Part shown: positions 40,320-52,595 of the stretch, one piece after another
Layout: every line of letters begins with the position of its first letter
Position numbering within the stretch: the stretch's first letter is position 1
From: Molossus alvarezi
Taxonomy: Eukaryota; Chordata; Mammalia; Chiroptera; Molossidae
NCBI GenBank assembly: GCA_037176705.1
Contig: CM073905.1
Location: forward strand, 28,738,986 to 28,802,985
Reading direction: 5' to 3'
DNA: 64,000 nt
Program-made: the position numbers and the translations under genes
Notes under the pieces: generated by a model
The model's database searches: none
Seen by the model: the letters and a program-made list of their open reading frames with translations, nothing else
Told to the model about the DNA's origin: nothing

Positions 40320-40900
40320 AAGGGGTTTTGTTTCAAATTGAGGTTTCTAGGCAGGACTCTCTGAGAAGGTGCCATTTGAGCCAAGATTTGATGTCCTGGC
40401 TACTGGGCAGAGGAGAGAATGTAGGGAAGCCAGTGGTAGCAGAGGGGCCAGGTAGAGGCTATTGCAACAGTCTAGGCAAAAGGTGATGGAGGCTTGGACC
40501 AGACAGAGGTAGCATGAGAGGTGGTTTTATTCTGGATATATTCTAAAGGTGAAGTTGACAGATTTGCTGATTAATTTAATATAATATATGATGGAAAGAG
40601 AGGAGTCAAATATGACTCCAAGGCTTGTAGCTTGCACAATGAGAATAGATTGGTTTGGAGAATGCTTGCCAAAACAGAAACAAAATGTTGTTTTGGCTAT
40701 GCTAAGTTCAAGATGCCTATTAAGCATCCCAAGTGGAGGTGTCAAATATGCAGTTGGGTATATGAGTTCTGGGAAGAGGTCCAGGCTAGAGCTATAATCT
40801 GGGGAGTCATCAGCTTATAGATGACATTTAAAGCCATGAAACTGAATGAGATCACCACCAAGGGAGGAGTACATACAGATAAAAGAGGTAATGCTTATTC
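40320..40900 (+). repeat. Ancient mammalian LINE-like repeat, unassigned
   Basis: Wording gaggctattgcaacagtc, caaatatgactccaaggc, agatgcctattaagcatcc and atttaaagccatgaaactg is a common old repeat I cannot name with certainty. Confidence 0.5.
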
Positions 40901-41084
40901 AGCTAGCAATGTTCTCTGAACTTTTATCTTTTGCCAGATCCTGAGCTAGGTGCTAGATACAGAAATGTACATCCCTCAGCACCTACCCAAGAGACACTCC
41001 ATTACTTATTTAATTTTTCCTGCCTAAGTGCTTTGGCCACTTAGAGGATAAACATTGAGAGTTCCTGCCCTGCCTCTTACTTGC

Positions 41085-41665
41085 CTATTCATTTTCTTTC
41101 AACAAATATTGAGCACCTATTTGGTATAAGGCCCCATCTAGGCACTAGGGACATGAAAGGGAGAAAGTCAGATATAGCTCCTGTCCTAATAAGTTTACAT
41201 TTTGCATGTGGAGGAGGTGGGCATTGAACAAGATGCACATAATGATGTGATTACAGTTGTGACAAATACAATCTCAGGGAAGGTAGGCTGGTATAAGAAC
41301 TGTTAATGGGGCTCTGCCCCAGCCTGGGAGGCAAGGAGGCTTTCCTGGGAAGTCACATTAGAGCAGCAATCTAATGGAGCAGAAACCTAGGCTAAGGAAA
41401 AGTGTATGGAGCTTCTCAGATGAAAGGAATACCATGTTCAAAGGCCTGAAGGCTGGAAGGAGGTTGACCACTGAAGGAAGGCCAACTTGGCTACAGAGAA
41501 GTGATCTGGGGGAATGGGAGAGATGAGGCTGGAAGGGTGGGCAGCAGCCAGACCGCCGGGCCCTGTAAACCTGATTAAGACACATGGATTCCATCCTGAG
41601 GCCACAACTGGCCCTGAAAGACTACAGGTGGGGGTTAACATGATCAAAAGGAGAGTGGACCAGTG
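41085..41665 (+). repeat. Ancient mammalian LINE-like repeat, second copy
   Basis: Wording atattgagcacctatttgg, ggcactagggacatgaaag, catgttcaaaggcctgaag and ccgccgggccctgtaaacc matches the same kind of old repeat. Confidence 0.5.
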
Positions 41666-41669
41666 TGGC

Positions 41670-43200
41670 AGCTGGGACAACATATGAATTTTGGGAAATA
41701 CATAAACATGCAGTCTATAGGAACCTCCAAATCTGTAGTCAGCCAGGAAGAGGTATGGGAAGACTAAGAACCTCATTTGCAGCCAGTGTCTGAAGTGATG
41801 GTAAGTCTTGAAGAGGTTTGCACTAACTATGGGCAGTGTCAGAATCAAACTGTTGGACACTGAGTTGGTTTTGGAAAATTGGTGTAAAAAAATGACATAT
41901 TCGCTCTCAGAGGTGATGTCAAAAAGACATCACAGGAAGTCACTGAGTATTAGCATAGTGCTAGATATATAGACTTCAATAAATATAAAAATTGTAAGTC
42001 ACAAATAGAAAAAAAATATGTAACTAAATGGAAAGTGATACCAAGCTGCTGGATGGGAAGGCCAAATATAGCAAGAATGGAAAAAATTTTCCCCATGTAA
42101 ATTTATAGGTTTAACACCATTCCAATTAAAATACCGACAAGATGCCATACAGAACTTGATGAAAGATTCTAGAATGTGCTTAGACAAATCAACCAACAAA
42201 CATACTGAGGGGATGAAAGAAGCACTAGGAGACAACTGGGCCTTACAGAGGTACAAACTGAGAGGAAAGTTCTAGACTTGGATTACACAGGTCATGGCAC
42301 CACTGAGCACCAACTCACTAAATCAGGGACCTGAAGGCCAAGGAGGGTATGAATAGGCAAAAGCCTAAAGAGGCAGAGATGGAGACATCAGTGTTCCAAG
42401 GAGAGGTAGCCCCTGCAAAGACACAGTACAGCCTTCAGACACAGTGGGTCCTAGTGAAGCTTACAGAGAAGTAGAGGGAGATGAGGAGAAGCTGGTGGAG
42501 GCAAATTATGAAGGGTCAAGATTAGTGGGTAGAGATGGTGCTCTCTCCAGGAAGCAAACACTTTGTCTCTTCCCCTGCTCTGTCCCAAGCATCTAGCACA
42601 GTGCACACGGGAGGCCATCCAGAAATAGCTTGGAGATCTTTTCATACCTGCATATCCTTGGTCTTTTTAACATCTGCAAGGTATTCAGAACTGCACATTT
42701 TCCCATGTAGCAAGATCCCTCTGGATGGACCTTGAGGTCCTTTCCAGTTTTAGGGGGAAATCATAGTTATTAATAAACATCCTAGCAGTTTGAATACAGT
42801 GCCCCCTGTGGCCCTTCTTTCTCAGGCCTGGGAGGGATCATTGAATTTTTGCTTAGCCCTGTTCTGCTTTCCTTCTGGCTTCCAAACAAGCACCCTTTTG
42901 CTATTCACAGCTTCCCTAGGAGACTATGAGACTATACTCACCTCAGGCTCTCCCCTCCCTCCGGCCTGAACATCTCATCCCCTTTACAATCATACTATTC
43001 AGGGACATACAATAAATATTTGCATGGTAAAGGCAACTCACACTGATTTCCATTGAGCAACTGAAATACTTAGGACTTACATGTATAATCTAACCCAGCC
43101 AGACTCTGATCTACTTGAGGACATCTCACCCTAAGTCACTTGTGGCTATAGAGTGAGCAAGAGTGCCCCTCACTCCCACCCCATGTCCTAACTGTGCTGA
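41670..43200. other. Intergenic, unassigned
   Basis: No gene and no VES SINE recognised over about 1.5 kb. ORFs here carry no recognisable domain. Confidence 0.4.
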
Positions 43201-43204
43201 GCTA

Positions 43205-43625
43205 TTTAGCTTCCCCAAAGCACCAAGCTTTTCTCTGTCCTCCCAGCTTCCTTTGCACATGCTTTTTCTTCTGCCTCGAACACTTTTCTTTTCCTTTCCT
43301 CATTTACCTAGCTAAAACCAGTTGCTTTTTCAGATCTCAGCTTAGAAGCCACTCCCTCCAAGAAGTCTTCCCTGAACACCCCACTCCAGTCTGGGTTAAG
43401 AGACTCAGGAGCACCCTGTATTTCTCATAGCACATATCTCACTTCGTTGTAATTCTCTCTCCTTCTCCCTCCCTCCCTCTGTTTTTCTCTCTCTCTCTTT
43501 TTGTAATTGTCTTTTGAGTTGTCTGTGAATGGTGTGAGGGCAGAGTTTGGGTCTTGTTCACTGTTGTACCTGGCACCCAGCACAGAGTAAGGCATCCTGC
43601 AGCTCAATAAAATTCGAATGAAAGA
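43205..43625 (+). repeat. L2 LINE 3' end
   Basis: Wording agtcttccctgaacacccc, gtgagggcagagtttggg and ctgttgtacctggcaccc; a pyrimidine run lies inside at 43450-43500. Confidence 0.65.
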
Positions 43626-44002
43626 ACAAATGTTGAGTGGACAATAGTGGGGAAGCCACCAAAGTCCCAGATGTCAGGTAAGACACACTGGTTTCTTAGA
43701 GCTGAGGTTGAAACATTTAATGAGGGGGAAATACCTGGGATGCTGCAGGCCCCGTTATGGAGTATGCCATGACAAGACAAACTAGCAGCCCACGAGAAGG
43801 AGGGAATAACAAAAGAAACTGGTCCCCAGCTGCCTCGCTGCAGGGAACGTTTGTCAATGTGACATTCACAGAAGCCCTGACATGTGCAGCTGAGGGGGAG
43901 AGCCAGCCTCAGCCAGACAGAAGGAACTTCAGTTACTGTGCATGTGTTAACACTGAGGGATGTGTGGCTTGCAAGCTTCTTGACTCCCTGTTCTTTTTTT
44001 AA

Positions 44003-44192
44003 AAATTGATTTAGAGAGAGAGAGAGAGAGAGAGAGGAAGGGAAATAGAGAACAGGGGTGGGATTGCTTTGTTGTTCCACTTACTTATGCATTCATTGGT
44101 TGATTCTTGTATGTGCCCTGACCCAGGGTTGAACCCCAAACCTTGGTGTACTGGGACAATGCTCTAACCAAATGAGCTACCTGGCGAGAGCT
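44003..44192 (-). repeat. VES-D SINE
   Basis: Minus copy with a GA repeat, ttatgcattcattggttgat and head aaatgagctacctggcgag. Confidence 0.82.
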
Positions 44193-44194
44193 TT

Positions 44195-44275
44195 CTTCCT
44201 TCCTTCCTTCCTTTTTTTCTTCCTTCCTTCCTTCCTTCCTCCTTCCTTCCTTTATTTCCTTTATTTCTTTATTTA
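44195..44275 (+). repeat. Pyrimidine (TTCC)n repeat
   Basis: Runs of ttccttcc over about 80 bases next to the SINE head. Confidence 0.85.
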
Positions 44276-44279
44276 TTTT

Positions 44280-44720
44280 TAACATTTTAAAAATCTCCAG
44301 ATAGTTCCCTAGTTCCCATATTTGTGTTTTTTTTTTTTATCTTTAACAAATGTGTTTATTTTTAAAGTGCCATTGCCAAATTAAATTGACATGGTTCATT
44401 AAAAATCTTAGTACAAAATTAGTTTTAATTCAAAAACATTAGGATTCTATTAAGGCCTCCTCTTTCCAAAAAAACCCAAAAAAACATAATTAGCACTGTC
44501 ATTATTCTTTTCATACCCCTTAAAGCCTTTGCTTGTGTTTCTGGTTTATTCTGCTGTAAAGTAAGTTTCCAAGGTATATGACAGAGTGGAAAATATTTAG
44601 GGAAAAGATATAGGTTGAGGGTAAAGAATTTGGGGCTTAGAAAATAAAACTTGGTGAACTTAAAGAGCCCACTTGTCCTTTTCTACCTCAGTTCCCTCTT
44701 TCTGGAGCTAAAGTACTAGT
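44280..44720. other. AT-rich intergenic, no gene seen
   Basis: Nothing recognised. Confidence 0.4.
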
Positions 44721-44740
44721 TATAAAAATCAATAGGTGTT

Positions 44741-44952
44741 GGCCAGCTGGTGTGGCTCAGTGGTTGAGTGTCGACCCATACACCAGGAGGTCACTGGTTC
44801 AATTCCCAGTCAGGGCACATGCTCAGGTTGTGGGCCCGATCCACAATGGGGGGCATGGAGGAGGCGGCCAATCGATGTTCTCTCATCGATGTTTCTCTCT
44901 CTCCCTCTTCCTCTCTCTCTAAAAATCAATAAAAAGTTTTAAAAAGTTTTAA
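44741..44952 (+). repeat. VES-B SINE
   Basis: Plus copy flanked by aaaaatcaataggtgtt (44724-44740) and aaaaatcaacaggcgtt (44953-44969). Confidence 0.9.
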
Positions 44953-44969
44953 AAAAATCAACAGGCGTT

Positions 44970-45205
44970 GCCCTGGCCAGTTTGGCTCAGTGGTTAGAGT
45001 ATTGGCCTGCTGACCAAAGAGACTCAGGTTCGATTCCAGTCAAGGGCACATATCTCAGTTGTGGTTTGGTCCCTGGCCCTGGTCGGGGTCATGTGGGAGG
45101 CAACCAATCAATGTGTCTTTCTCACATCAATGTTTCTCTCTCTCCCTACCCCTACCACACTATCAGAAGATAAATGGAAAGATATTCTTGGGTGAGGACT
45201 TAAGA
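44970..45205 (+). repeat. VES-A SINE
   Basis: Plus copy starting right at the end of the previous TSD and followed by aaaaatcaacaagagtt, a third copy of that site. Confidence 0.9.
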
Positions 45206-45221
45206 AAAAAATCAACAAGAG

Positions 45222-45446
45222 TTTTTTTGTTTGTTTTTTGTTTTGTTTTTTAGCAGATAGAGCAGGAGGGAGAAAGAGAGAGAAACATTGATGTGAGAGA
45301 GACACATCGACTAGTTGCCTCCCACACAACCCCAATCAGGGCTGGAACAAACTGCAACTGAGGTACATGCCCTTAGCGGGAACCGAACCCAGGCCTCTCT
45401 GGTCTACAGGCCTACGCTCTAACCGCTGAGCCAAACCAGCCAGAGC
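45222..45446 (-). repeat. VES-A SINE, tail-truncated
   Basis: Minus copy that lacks the tcctcacccgagg end; head gccaaaccagccagagc. Confidence 0.87.
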
Positions 45447-45449
45447 AAC

Positions 45450-45608
45450 AGATTATTTTTTTTTTTATTTTTTTATCCTCACCAGAGGACATTTTTCCAT
45501 TTTTTGTTCAGATATAGTGGGAGGGAGGGAGAAGAAGAGAGAGAGAGACAAACATCGATGTTAAAGGGACACATCGAGTGGCTGCCATCCGCACAACCAA
45601 CCAGGGCC
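45450..45608 (-). repeat. VES-A SINE lacking its tRNA head
   Basis: Body present from tatcctcaccagaggac to accaaccagggcca, then unrelated sequence. The RNA polymerase III promoter half is absent. Confidence 0.85.
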
Positions 45609-45609
45609 A

Positions 45610-46970
45610 AGTCACTTACTATGTGACAACACAAAAGGGCTGTGAAGGGAAGTGACTGATCCCAGAACAGGAGTTGGGAAGTGGGGGTGTGGTTCACACA
45701 CCTTTGAGAATGATGAACTGTGCTGTCCTGTAGGGTAGCCGATAGCCACATTTGGCTATTAAAATTAAAATTAATTGATTATAATGAATAGTTCAGTTTC
45801 TCAGTTGCAGGAGGCACATTTCGAGTGTTTCATATCTACGTGCAGCAAATGGCTATCATATAGAATTCAGAAATAGAATGTTTCTATCATTACCCAAAGT
45901 TCTACTGGTTGCACTGCATGGATACTCCCAGAATAAAGACTTTCCTGCTCACATGCAATATTTTGGATCCAACTTTACAACTTGTACAACTTGCAGGGTT
46001 GGGATGGGGATTGGCTGTTCAGGCAGTGGTTCACTGATCCTTGAAACTCATGAATCCAAGGCAAAGGAGCCCTGATACGACAAACTATATTCCATCTCAG
46101 AATATAGTAAGTTGGCAAAAATCAAGCAGTGGAGCTGCTACAAACTCAGTATGCTCACAGCTTTACATGCGCCTCATATAAAACCAGGCCCTTGTGTTAC
46201 TACCTGTCTGGCCATATTAAAAAAAAAAGTTCACTATCCAAAAATACTTTGAAAAACAATGTTAAAGATTTTCTGCAGTCTCTGAAGAAAACACCAAAGG
46301 GGTATAATATTCACAACACACTGTACCTCTTCTTGCATTATCTTTCCCATCTTTCTCCTCTTTCATCCTCCCACACATGGCACTTGCTTCCCTAAAGCTC
46401 TCTGCACCCCCATTCCAAACTCTCTCCAAACCTCCTAGCTCTGCTGCTGCTGCTCCCCTTCCTCCCCTGCATGGCAAGTTCTTTATTATGTAGTTCTCCA
46501 GAAGATGTTTTATTTTACCCCATCACACAATTATAGTGGCAAAGAAGGACAGAGAGAAAGCTCCCACAAAGCTCCCACGGTGCTGTGCCCAGGAACACAT
46601 TCCACAACGACCCAGCCCACAGATCTCCCTGCCAGCCTGGACTAGTTTCTCCGAGGTGATTCATTTTCCCACTGATGGTCCACTCCCCATCACTTCCTCT
46701 TCTGCCCACTGCTCCCAAGAACCAGGGTCATGAATGAGCCTGACAGAGAAGAAATCATTTTGCTGGGATGTCAGAGGAGACTGAAGTCATAGGGAAAGGA
46801 AGAAAACCAGATGGGCAGGTTCAGAGAATGTTTTATCTCCACTGTTAATTGTTTTATTATTATTATTTTTATAGGGCACTGCCCAATTCCCTACTACATT
46901 TAACTCTTAATAGTCTGCCAAAGTCAAAGGCTTCTTTTCCAATCTAAAGATAAGCCCACTGGTGCCATTC
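45610..46970. other. Intergenic, no gene seen
   Basis: About 1.3 kb without recognised repeat or gene. Confidence 0.4.
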
Positions 46971-46972
46971 TT

Positions 46973-47212
46973 TATTTTATTTTTTTATCCTCACCTGAGG
47001 ATATTTTCCATTTATCTTCAGATACAGTGGGAGGGGGGTACAGAGAGAGAGAAACATCGATGTGAGAAATATTGATTGGTTACCTCCTGCACCACCCTGA
47101 CCAGGGCCAGGGACCGAACTGCAACTCAGGTACATGCCCTTGACCAGAATCGAACCCACAACTCTTTGATAAGAGGGCTGACGCTCTAACCGCTAAACCA
47201 AACCAGCCAGGG
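46973..47212 (-). repeat. VES-A SINE
   Basis: Minus copy between cccactggtgccattctt and cccattggtgtcattctt. Confidence 0.9.
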
Positions 47213-47281
47213 CCCATTGGTGTCATTCTTATCATATTAGAAATGATAAATTTCACTGAACTCCTTTCTATATTAAAAAAA

Positions 47282-47480
47282 ATTTTTTTTTCTTTATTCA
47301 TTTTAGAGAGAGAAGGGACAGGGAAAGATAGAAACATCCATGAGAGAGAACATCACCTCCTGCATGTTCCCCCACTGGGGATTTTGCCCACAACCTTGGC
47401 ATGTGCCCTGACTGGGAATTGAACCGGCGACCTCTCGGTGCATGGATTGACGCTCAAGCACTGGGCACGCTGGCCAGGCA
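47282..47480 (-). repeat. VES-B SINE
   Basis: Minus copy, ctttattcattttagagag to gcacgctggccaggc. Confidence 0.86.
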
Positions 47481-47596
47481 CCCTTATATATTTTTAAATT
47501 TTATTTATTGATTTTAGAGAAAGAAGGGAAGGAGGGAGAGAGAGCAAGAGAGAGATTACTTGTTCCATTTATTTATGCATTCATTGGTTGATTCTT

Positions 47597-47931
47597 TTTT
47601 TTTTATCCTCACCCGAGGACTTTTTTTTTTTTTGGTACATACCCCTAGTGGGAACCGAACCCAAGACTCTCTGGCCCGCAGGCCGACGCTCCAACCGCTG
47701 AGCCAAACCAGCTAGGGCTTCAAGGACATTTTTTGCATTTATCTTCAGATAGAGCGGGAGGGAGAGGGGGGAAGAGAGAGAGAAAAACACAGATGTGAGA
47801 GAGACACATCAACTGGCTGCCACCCACAGGAACCTAACTGGGGCAGGACAAACTGCAACTGAGGTACGTGCCCTTAACAGAAACCGAACCTGGGACTCTC
47901 TGGTCCGTGGGCCAACACTCTAACCGCTGAG
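47597..47931 (-). repeat. VES-A SINE, middle level of nest
   Basis: Minus copy with tail before and body after an inserted VES-C; exact 16-bp TSD tcattggttgattctt. Confidence 0.9.
47621..47720 (-). repeat. VES-C SINE, innermost level of nest
   Basis: Head-only minus copy inside the VES-A, between gaggac and aaggac. Confidence 0.88.
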
Positions 47932-48199
47932 TCATTGGTTGATTCTTATATATGCTCTGACAAAGGGAGGGAGGGATTAAACCCACAACCTTGGTATATA
48001 GGGACGAAGCTCTAACTGACTGAGCTACCCTGCCAAGGCTGAATTCCCTTATATTTTAAGTGAAAGCTTATCCCTGCAGGAAGGACACTCGGATCCCATT
48101 TATCTGACTCCAATGCCTCTCCACCATCATTAGGTCATGCACCTGGAGTGCTGTTTTCCGTGGAGGACACATAAAACCTAGAGCCATCACACTTCTTAT

Positions 48200-49410
48200 C
48201 CTTTCTTCTTATGTCCTCCACACATACCTGAACTCATCATCATCCATCTCCTGCAGATCATTTCCATCTGCTTTACTCCCCATCTCAGAATGCTACCACT
48301 GTTTATCCAGGTCCCCATGCCAGGAACCTGGAAATCAACCTGGACTCTACCTTCTTCCTCAGCCCTCATGTCCAATCTATGTCCAAGGCCTATGACTTCA
48401 TCTCCTTGGGAAATCTAATCTCATTAGTATCTCTGTCTCTTATCACCTTACATCAGGTCACTGGCATCTCTTGCTTGGGTAATTGCAGTGGTCTCCTAGC
48501 TAGTCTCCCGGCACCCACTCCTTTGTTACTTTCCTGTGTAACCTGCTTGTCAATGGGCCATCTAGGGACTCTCCCTGTTCTTACCTATATTCACCTTTAG
48601 GCTAATCTAAACATGATGTATATCTTCCCAGAACAATAAGAATCCAACTCCAAAGTTATTAATGGATAATGTAGTTTTTAACAAAGGAATCTATGAAGTC
48701 ACAGGAGAGGTCTTACACTGCAATTAAACAGAAATACTTCCTACCATTGACCCCCTAATTATCTCTCCTTCTTCCCTAAGTTCCCCTATAAAGCCCATAA
48801 TGGCAGCTACTGCCACATTCTCTCTCATTTCTTTCCCCTACTATCCTACAGCTGCCCTCTAGTCAAATTAGCTCTTGGTCTCCTCCCCAACGGAGGAGAC
48901 CCTTCTATGGAGGTCTCATCCCAACACAATTCCTTAAAATCCTCCAATGGTTATTACTACCCTCAATAGAGTCCAAACTCTATAATATGGTCCACTAGGC
49001 CTTGAAGCCCCAGCCCCAGTTCTCCCCTCCCCCGCCTAAACTTGCCCTAGCCATACTGTAGGGCAGTGGAGATTGCCCCTGGTCTGCCACACTCTCTTCT
49101 ATCCAGGCAGTCACTCATGAAGTCATTTTTGCCTGAAAAGCTCTTCCCTTCTTCCCTATGGTTAACTCCCACTGGTCTTTCAGGGCTCAACTTAAACACC
49201 TACTTCCTGGAGGCCCTTCCTTATAATCTCTAAAACTGCATTAGATGGTCTCACAGCAGTTGACCCTTATCACAATTGTGCTTTAAATGACTGTTTGAAT
49301 AGCAATTTGAATATACACCTTGAGGACAGAATTATATTACTGCATGCCATGGGCCTCATACTGGGCCTAAATTATAGCATGCACTTGATGATGCTGAATA
49401 ACTAGATGAG
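48200..49410 (+). mobile_element. L2 LINE, long 3' segment
   Basis: About 1.2 kb of L2-like sequence: ggaaatcaacctggactcta, tctcttgcttgggtaattgc, gagtccaaactctataat, ggcccttccttataatctc, tgaggacagaattatatt. Reading frames are broken. Confidence 0.65.
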
Positions 49411-49414
49411 CAAA

Positions 49415-50310
49415 ACCTCAAAGGGCCTCCCTGCCTAGGGCTTCTGGCCTTAGCAGAGAAAGGAGCCCATGGGCCCCTTGAGCATGAAGCTATAATTTTG
49501 GCCTTGTTTGTGTTTTAACCTGCAAAGGTTAGTACCTGTGCTCATAGGAACAAAACCCACCTTTGGGGTTCCATGGATTATCATAAATGCCTCCTAGCAA
49601 TTTAGTCGTGTTCCTTCTAATTCAGGAAGGCTGTACTTGCCACATTCCCATATTTGGGCACAACATGTTCTAGGCTAGGTATGAACCCCTTTGGTGACTA
49701 CACGCTGCAAGATTTTGCACAATACAAGCTGAATCATTACTATTCACAAGCAGTCTTCCACCTAGAGTCCTCTTAGGTCACTTAGCTGATTCCATTTATC
49801 TCTCTCCCTAGGAGACTACCCAATTGTCTCCAATGCTTTTTTTTTTCTTTCCTGGCATGTAGAAGTGGTAGAACTCAGAAGGTGCTGTTAATACACCCCC
49901 AAAATGAGGAGGCATCTGGACTTTAGGATGCCTTTACGGTATGTAAGCTCCTATAAGGCTATGTACTTAGACTCAAGATCACATTTGACCTGGGCTCTTT
50001 CCTGCTTGTCTTCTAACAGCAAAGAACAACTAGAAGCTTTATACAATCAGAATATAACAGACAGCTCTGATTGTTTTTAGAAAAAAATTTATTGTGTTTT
50101 ATTCCAATTATAAAAGTAGTACTGCTAATCACAGACAATTCAATAAATTCAGAAAAACATAAATAAAAATTTGGAAGGTTATTATCTACCATGCTTTTTT
50201 GTTATACACAATGAATATGTGTGTGTGTGTGTATAAATATATATATATATAGAGAGAACTGGATAATAAAAATGTTATTCCTTTTTTTGTTTTTTAAACA
50301 TAAAAGTGAA
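49415..50310. other. Intergenic, no gene seen
   Basis: Contains a TG/TA microsatellite at about 50217-50250; otherwise unassigned. Confidence 0.4.
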
Positions 50311-50317
50311 ACATAGG

Positions 50318-50812
50318 CCCGGCCAATGTAGCTCAATGATTGAGCATCGACACATGCACCAAGAGGTCGCTGGTTCAATTCCTAGTCAGGGTACATGTCC
50401 AGGTTATGGGTCCAATCCCCAGTGAGGAGCATGCAGGAGGCAGCCAACTGATGTTCTCTCTCACTGATGGTTCTTTTTATTTTATTTTTTTATCCTCACC
50501 CGAGGACATTTTTTGCATTTATCTTCAGATAGAGCAGAAGGGAGAGAGGGAAGAAGAGAAAGAGAAATATTGATGGTTGATGGGAGAGAGACACATCGAC
50601 AGGTTGCCACCCACACAACCCCAACCGGGGCTGGGGACAAACTGCAACCAAGGTACATGCCGTTAGTGGGAACCGAACCCGGGACTCTCCGGTCCATGGG
50701 CCAAGGCTCTAACCGCTGAGACAAACCGGCCAGGGCTCTTGTTGATGTTTCTATTGCACTCTGGCTCTCCTTTCCTCCCTCTCTAAAATCAGTAAAGAAA
50801 AAATATTTTTTA
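50318..50812 (+). repeat. VES-B SINE split by a VES-A
   Basis: Parts 50318-50472 and 50738-50812 (tgttgatgtttctattgc to ctctaaaatcagtaaag). Confidence 0.87.
50478..50736 (-). repeat. VES-A SINE nested in a VES-B
   Basis: Minus copy, ttatcctcacccgagga to gacaaaccggccagggc. Confidence 0.9.
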
Positions 50813-50825
50813 AAAAATGAAACAG

Positions 50826-51040
50826 CTCGGCTGGTGTGGCTCAGTGGTTGAGCGTAGACCCATGCACCAAGAGGTTGCCAGTTCGATTCCCGGTCAGGAC
50901 ACATGCCCATGTTGTGGACCCAATCCCCAGTGGGGGGCATGCAGGAGGCGGCCGACGATCCATGTTCTCTCTCATCGATGTTTCTATCTCTCTCTCCCTC
51001 TCCCTTCCTCTCTCTCTAAAATCAATAAAGAAAAATAATT
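50826..51040 (+). repeat. VES-B SINE
   Basis: Near-consensus plus copy, gctcggctggtgtggctcag to ctctaaaatcaataaag. Confidence 0.92.
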
Positions 51041-51140
51041 CTTTTTAAACGAAACCGTTGTAATAACATAGTTATAATAACAATCTTCAACTTTACAGAA
51101 ATATATGACATCTAAAGTGAAATTTCCCACAATTGCATTT

Positions 51141-51353
51141 TTTTAAAAATCCTCATCTGAGGATATTTATCTTCAAAGAGAGAGGGAGAGAAAGGGAGAG
51201 AGAAACATCAACATGAGAGGGACACACTGACTGGCTGCCTCCCACAGGACCCCGACCACAAATTTGCCCTTGGCTGGAATCTTGGCTGGAATCAAACCCA
51301 CAACTAATTGGTCCTCCGGCCATGCTCTACCTTAGAGCAAAATGGGCCAGGGT
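51141..51353 (-). repeat. VES SINE, older subtype
   Basis: Minus copy between cacaattgcatt and cacaattgcatt. Confidence 0.85.
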
Positions 51354-51589
51354 CACAATTGCATTCTTTAGGAACAACTGATGTCAACCAGTTTAATAGA
51401 CACCTCCAGAACATATACTTGTGTGTGCGTGTATATATACATATTAAACAGCATTTTAAATTTAGTTTAATTATAACTAAATTAGTATGATCTTATTATC
51501 TTTCAAAACATCATTTAGTAAGTATGTAACATTCATCCTCATTGTGTTGAACCACTCCCTTATTATATGGATTTTAATTTTTTTTAATT

Positions 51590-52025
51590 TCACAGAATTT
51601 GGGGCCCAGGGCAGGCTGCCCCCAAATATGCCACAATGTGAATTACTTTAAAATAGTTACTTGACAAGCAGCCAGTGCAACCAGGGCACGTTGACCCTTC
51701 CTTGTCCCCTTGAATGGTGGAATAAATCTCCAAGCAAGGTGCCCTCCTTGCTGCAGCAGGGCTAAGAGAAACACTGTCTCTAGAGTTAAGGAATTCAGAG
51801 CCCAAAGCTTGCATAAACAAACCTTGTTACTCCTTTGCTAATTTACTACCCAAGCCCAAACTTTCCTTAGATTCCTCAGTAATAACCATCCAAACCTAAG
51901 TGTCTTTGTCCTGTCATTTCTTCATAAGTTTAATGTTTGTCCAAAAAGTACACAAAGTTGGCTGGCTCATCATTTTGGGGAGCATCATCATTATTTATAA
52001 TCTCCCATGTGCACATATTTGTATT
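51590..52025 (+). mobile_element. Solo-LTR-like sequence (old endogenous retroviral repeat), unassigned
   Basis: Phrases ctgcccccaaatatgccac, tgacaagcagccagtgc, ctccaagcaaggtgccct, cactgtctctagagttaa and tttgtcctgtcatttcttc look like one LTR-type unit. No viral coding sequence flanks it. Family from memory only. Confidence 0.4.
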
Positions 52026-52029
52026 TATT

Positions 52030-52258
52030 TATTTATCTATTTATTTTCTCACCAGAGGATATTTTTCCATTGATTTTTTTCAGATGGAGTGGGAGGGAGA
52101 GGGAGAGAAACATTCATGGACTGGTTGCCTCCCACAGGACCCCCACCAGGGCCTGAGTGGAACCCGCAACCAAGGAACGTGCCCTTGGCTGGGAATGGAA
52201 CCCGCCACTCCTGCGTTCGCGAAAGGGCGTTCTAACCGCTTAGTCAAACTGTCCAGGG
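52030..52258 (-). repeat. VES-A SINE, older
   Basis: Minus copy, tttctcaccagaggatat to gtcaaactgtccaggg. Confidence 0.85.
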
Positions 52259-52291
52259 TTAATATGACAAATCTTTTTTTAGATCAAAACA

Positions 52292-52388
52292 ATTTTTTTT
52301 TTTTTGTACATGCCCCTAGCGGGAACCGACCAGGGACTCTCTGGTCCGCAGGCCGACGCTCCGACCGCTGAGCCAAACCGGCCAGGGC
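52292..52388 (-). repeat. VES-C SINE
   Basis: Head-only minus copy, gtacatgcccctagcggg to gccaaaccggccagggc. Confidence 0.9.
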
Positions 52389-52461
52389 GACCAAGACTCT
52401 TGATACAAGGCTTCGGTTTTGTAACGTCCCCAGAGCCAGGGCCCTGCGCTATGAAATGGAC

Positions 52462-52595
52462 CCTGGCCGGTCTGGCTCAGCGGCTAGAGCGTCCCCCTGC
52501 GGAACAACGAGTCGCGGTTTGATTCCGGTCAAGCGCACGTACCTCAGTTGCGGGTTCAATTCAGGCCCCGGTGGGGGTCGTGTGAAAAAAAAAAA
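52462..52595 (+). repeat. VES-A SINE, 3'-truncated with A tail
   Basis: Head and first body part, ccctggccggtctggctca to gtgggggtcgtgtg, ending in A's well before the usual end. Confidence 0.85.

Larger units (their letters stand above)
47498..48039 (-). repeat. VES-D SINE, host of a three-level nest
   Basis: Parts 47498-47596 and 47932-48039 (tgagctaccctgccaagg). Split at tcattggttgattctt, duplicated at 47581-47596 and 47932-47947. Confidence 0.85.

Noticed and set aside
43604..44080. A 158-codon minus-strand ORF
   Set aside because: Crosses the VES-D pyrimidine tract (poly-Leu/Ser) and shows no domain.
48379..48600. A 73-codon ORF as a gene
   Set aside because: Lies within an L2 LINE segment and matches no known protein.
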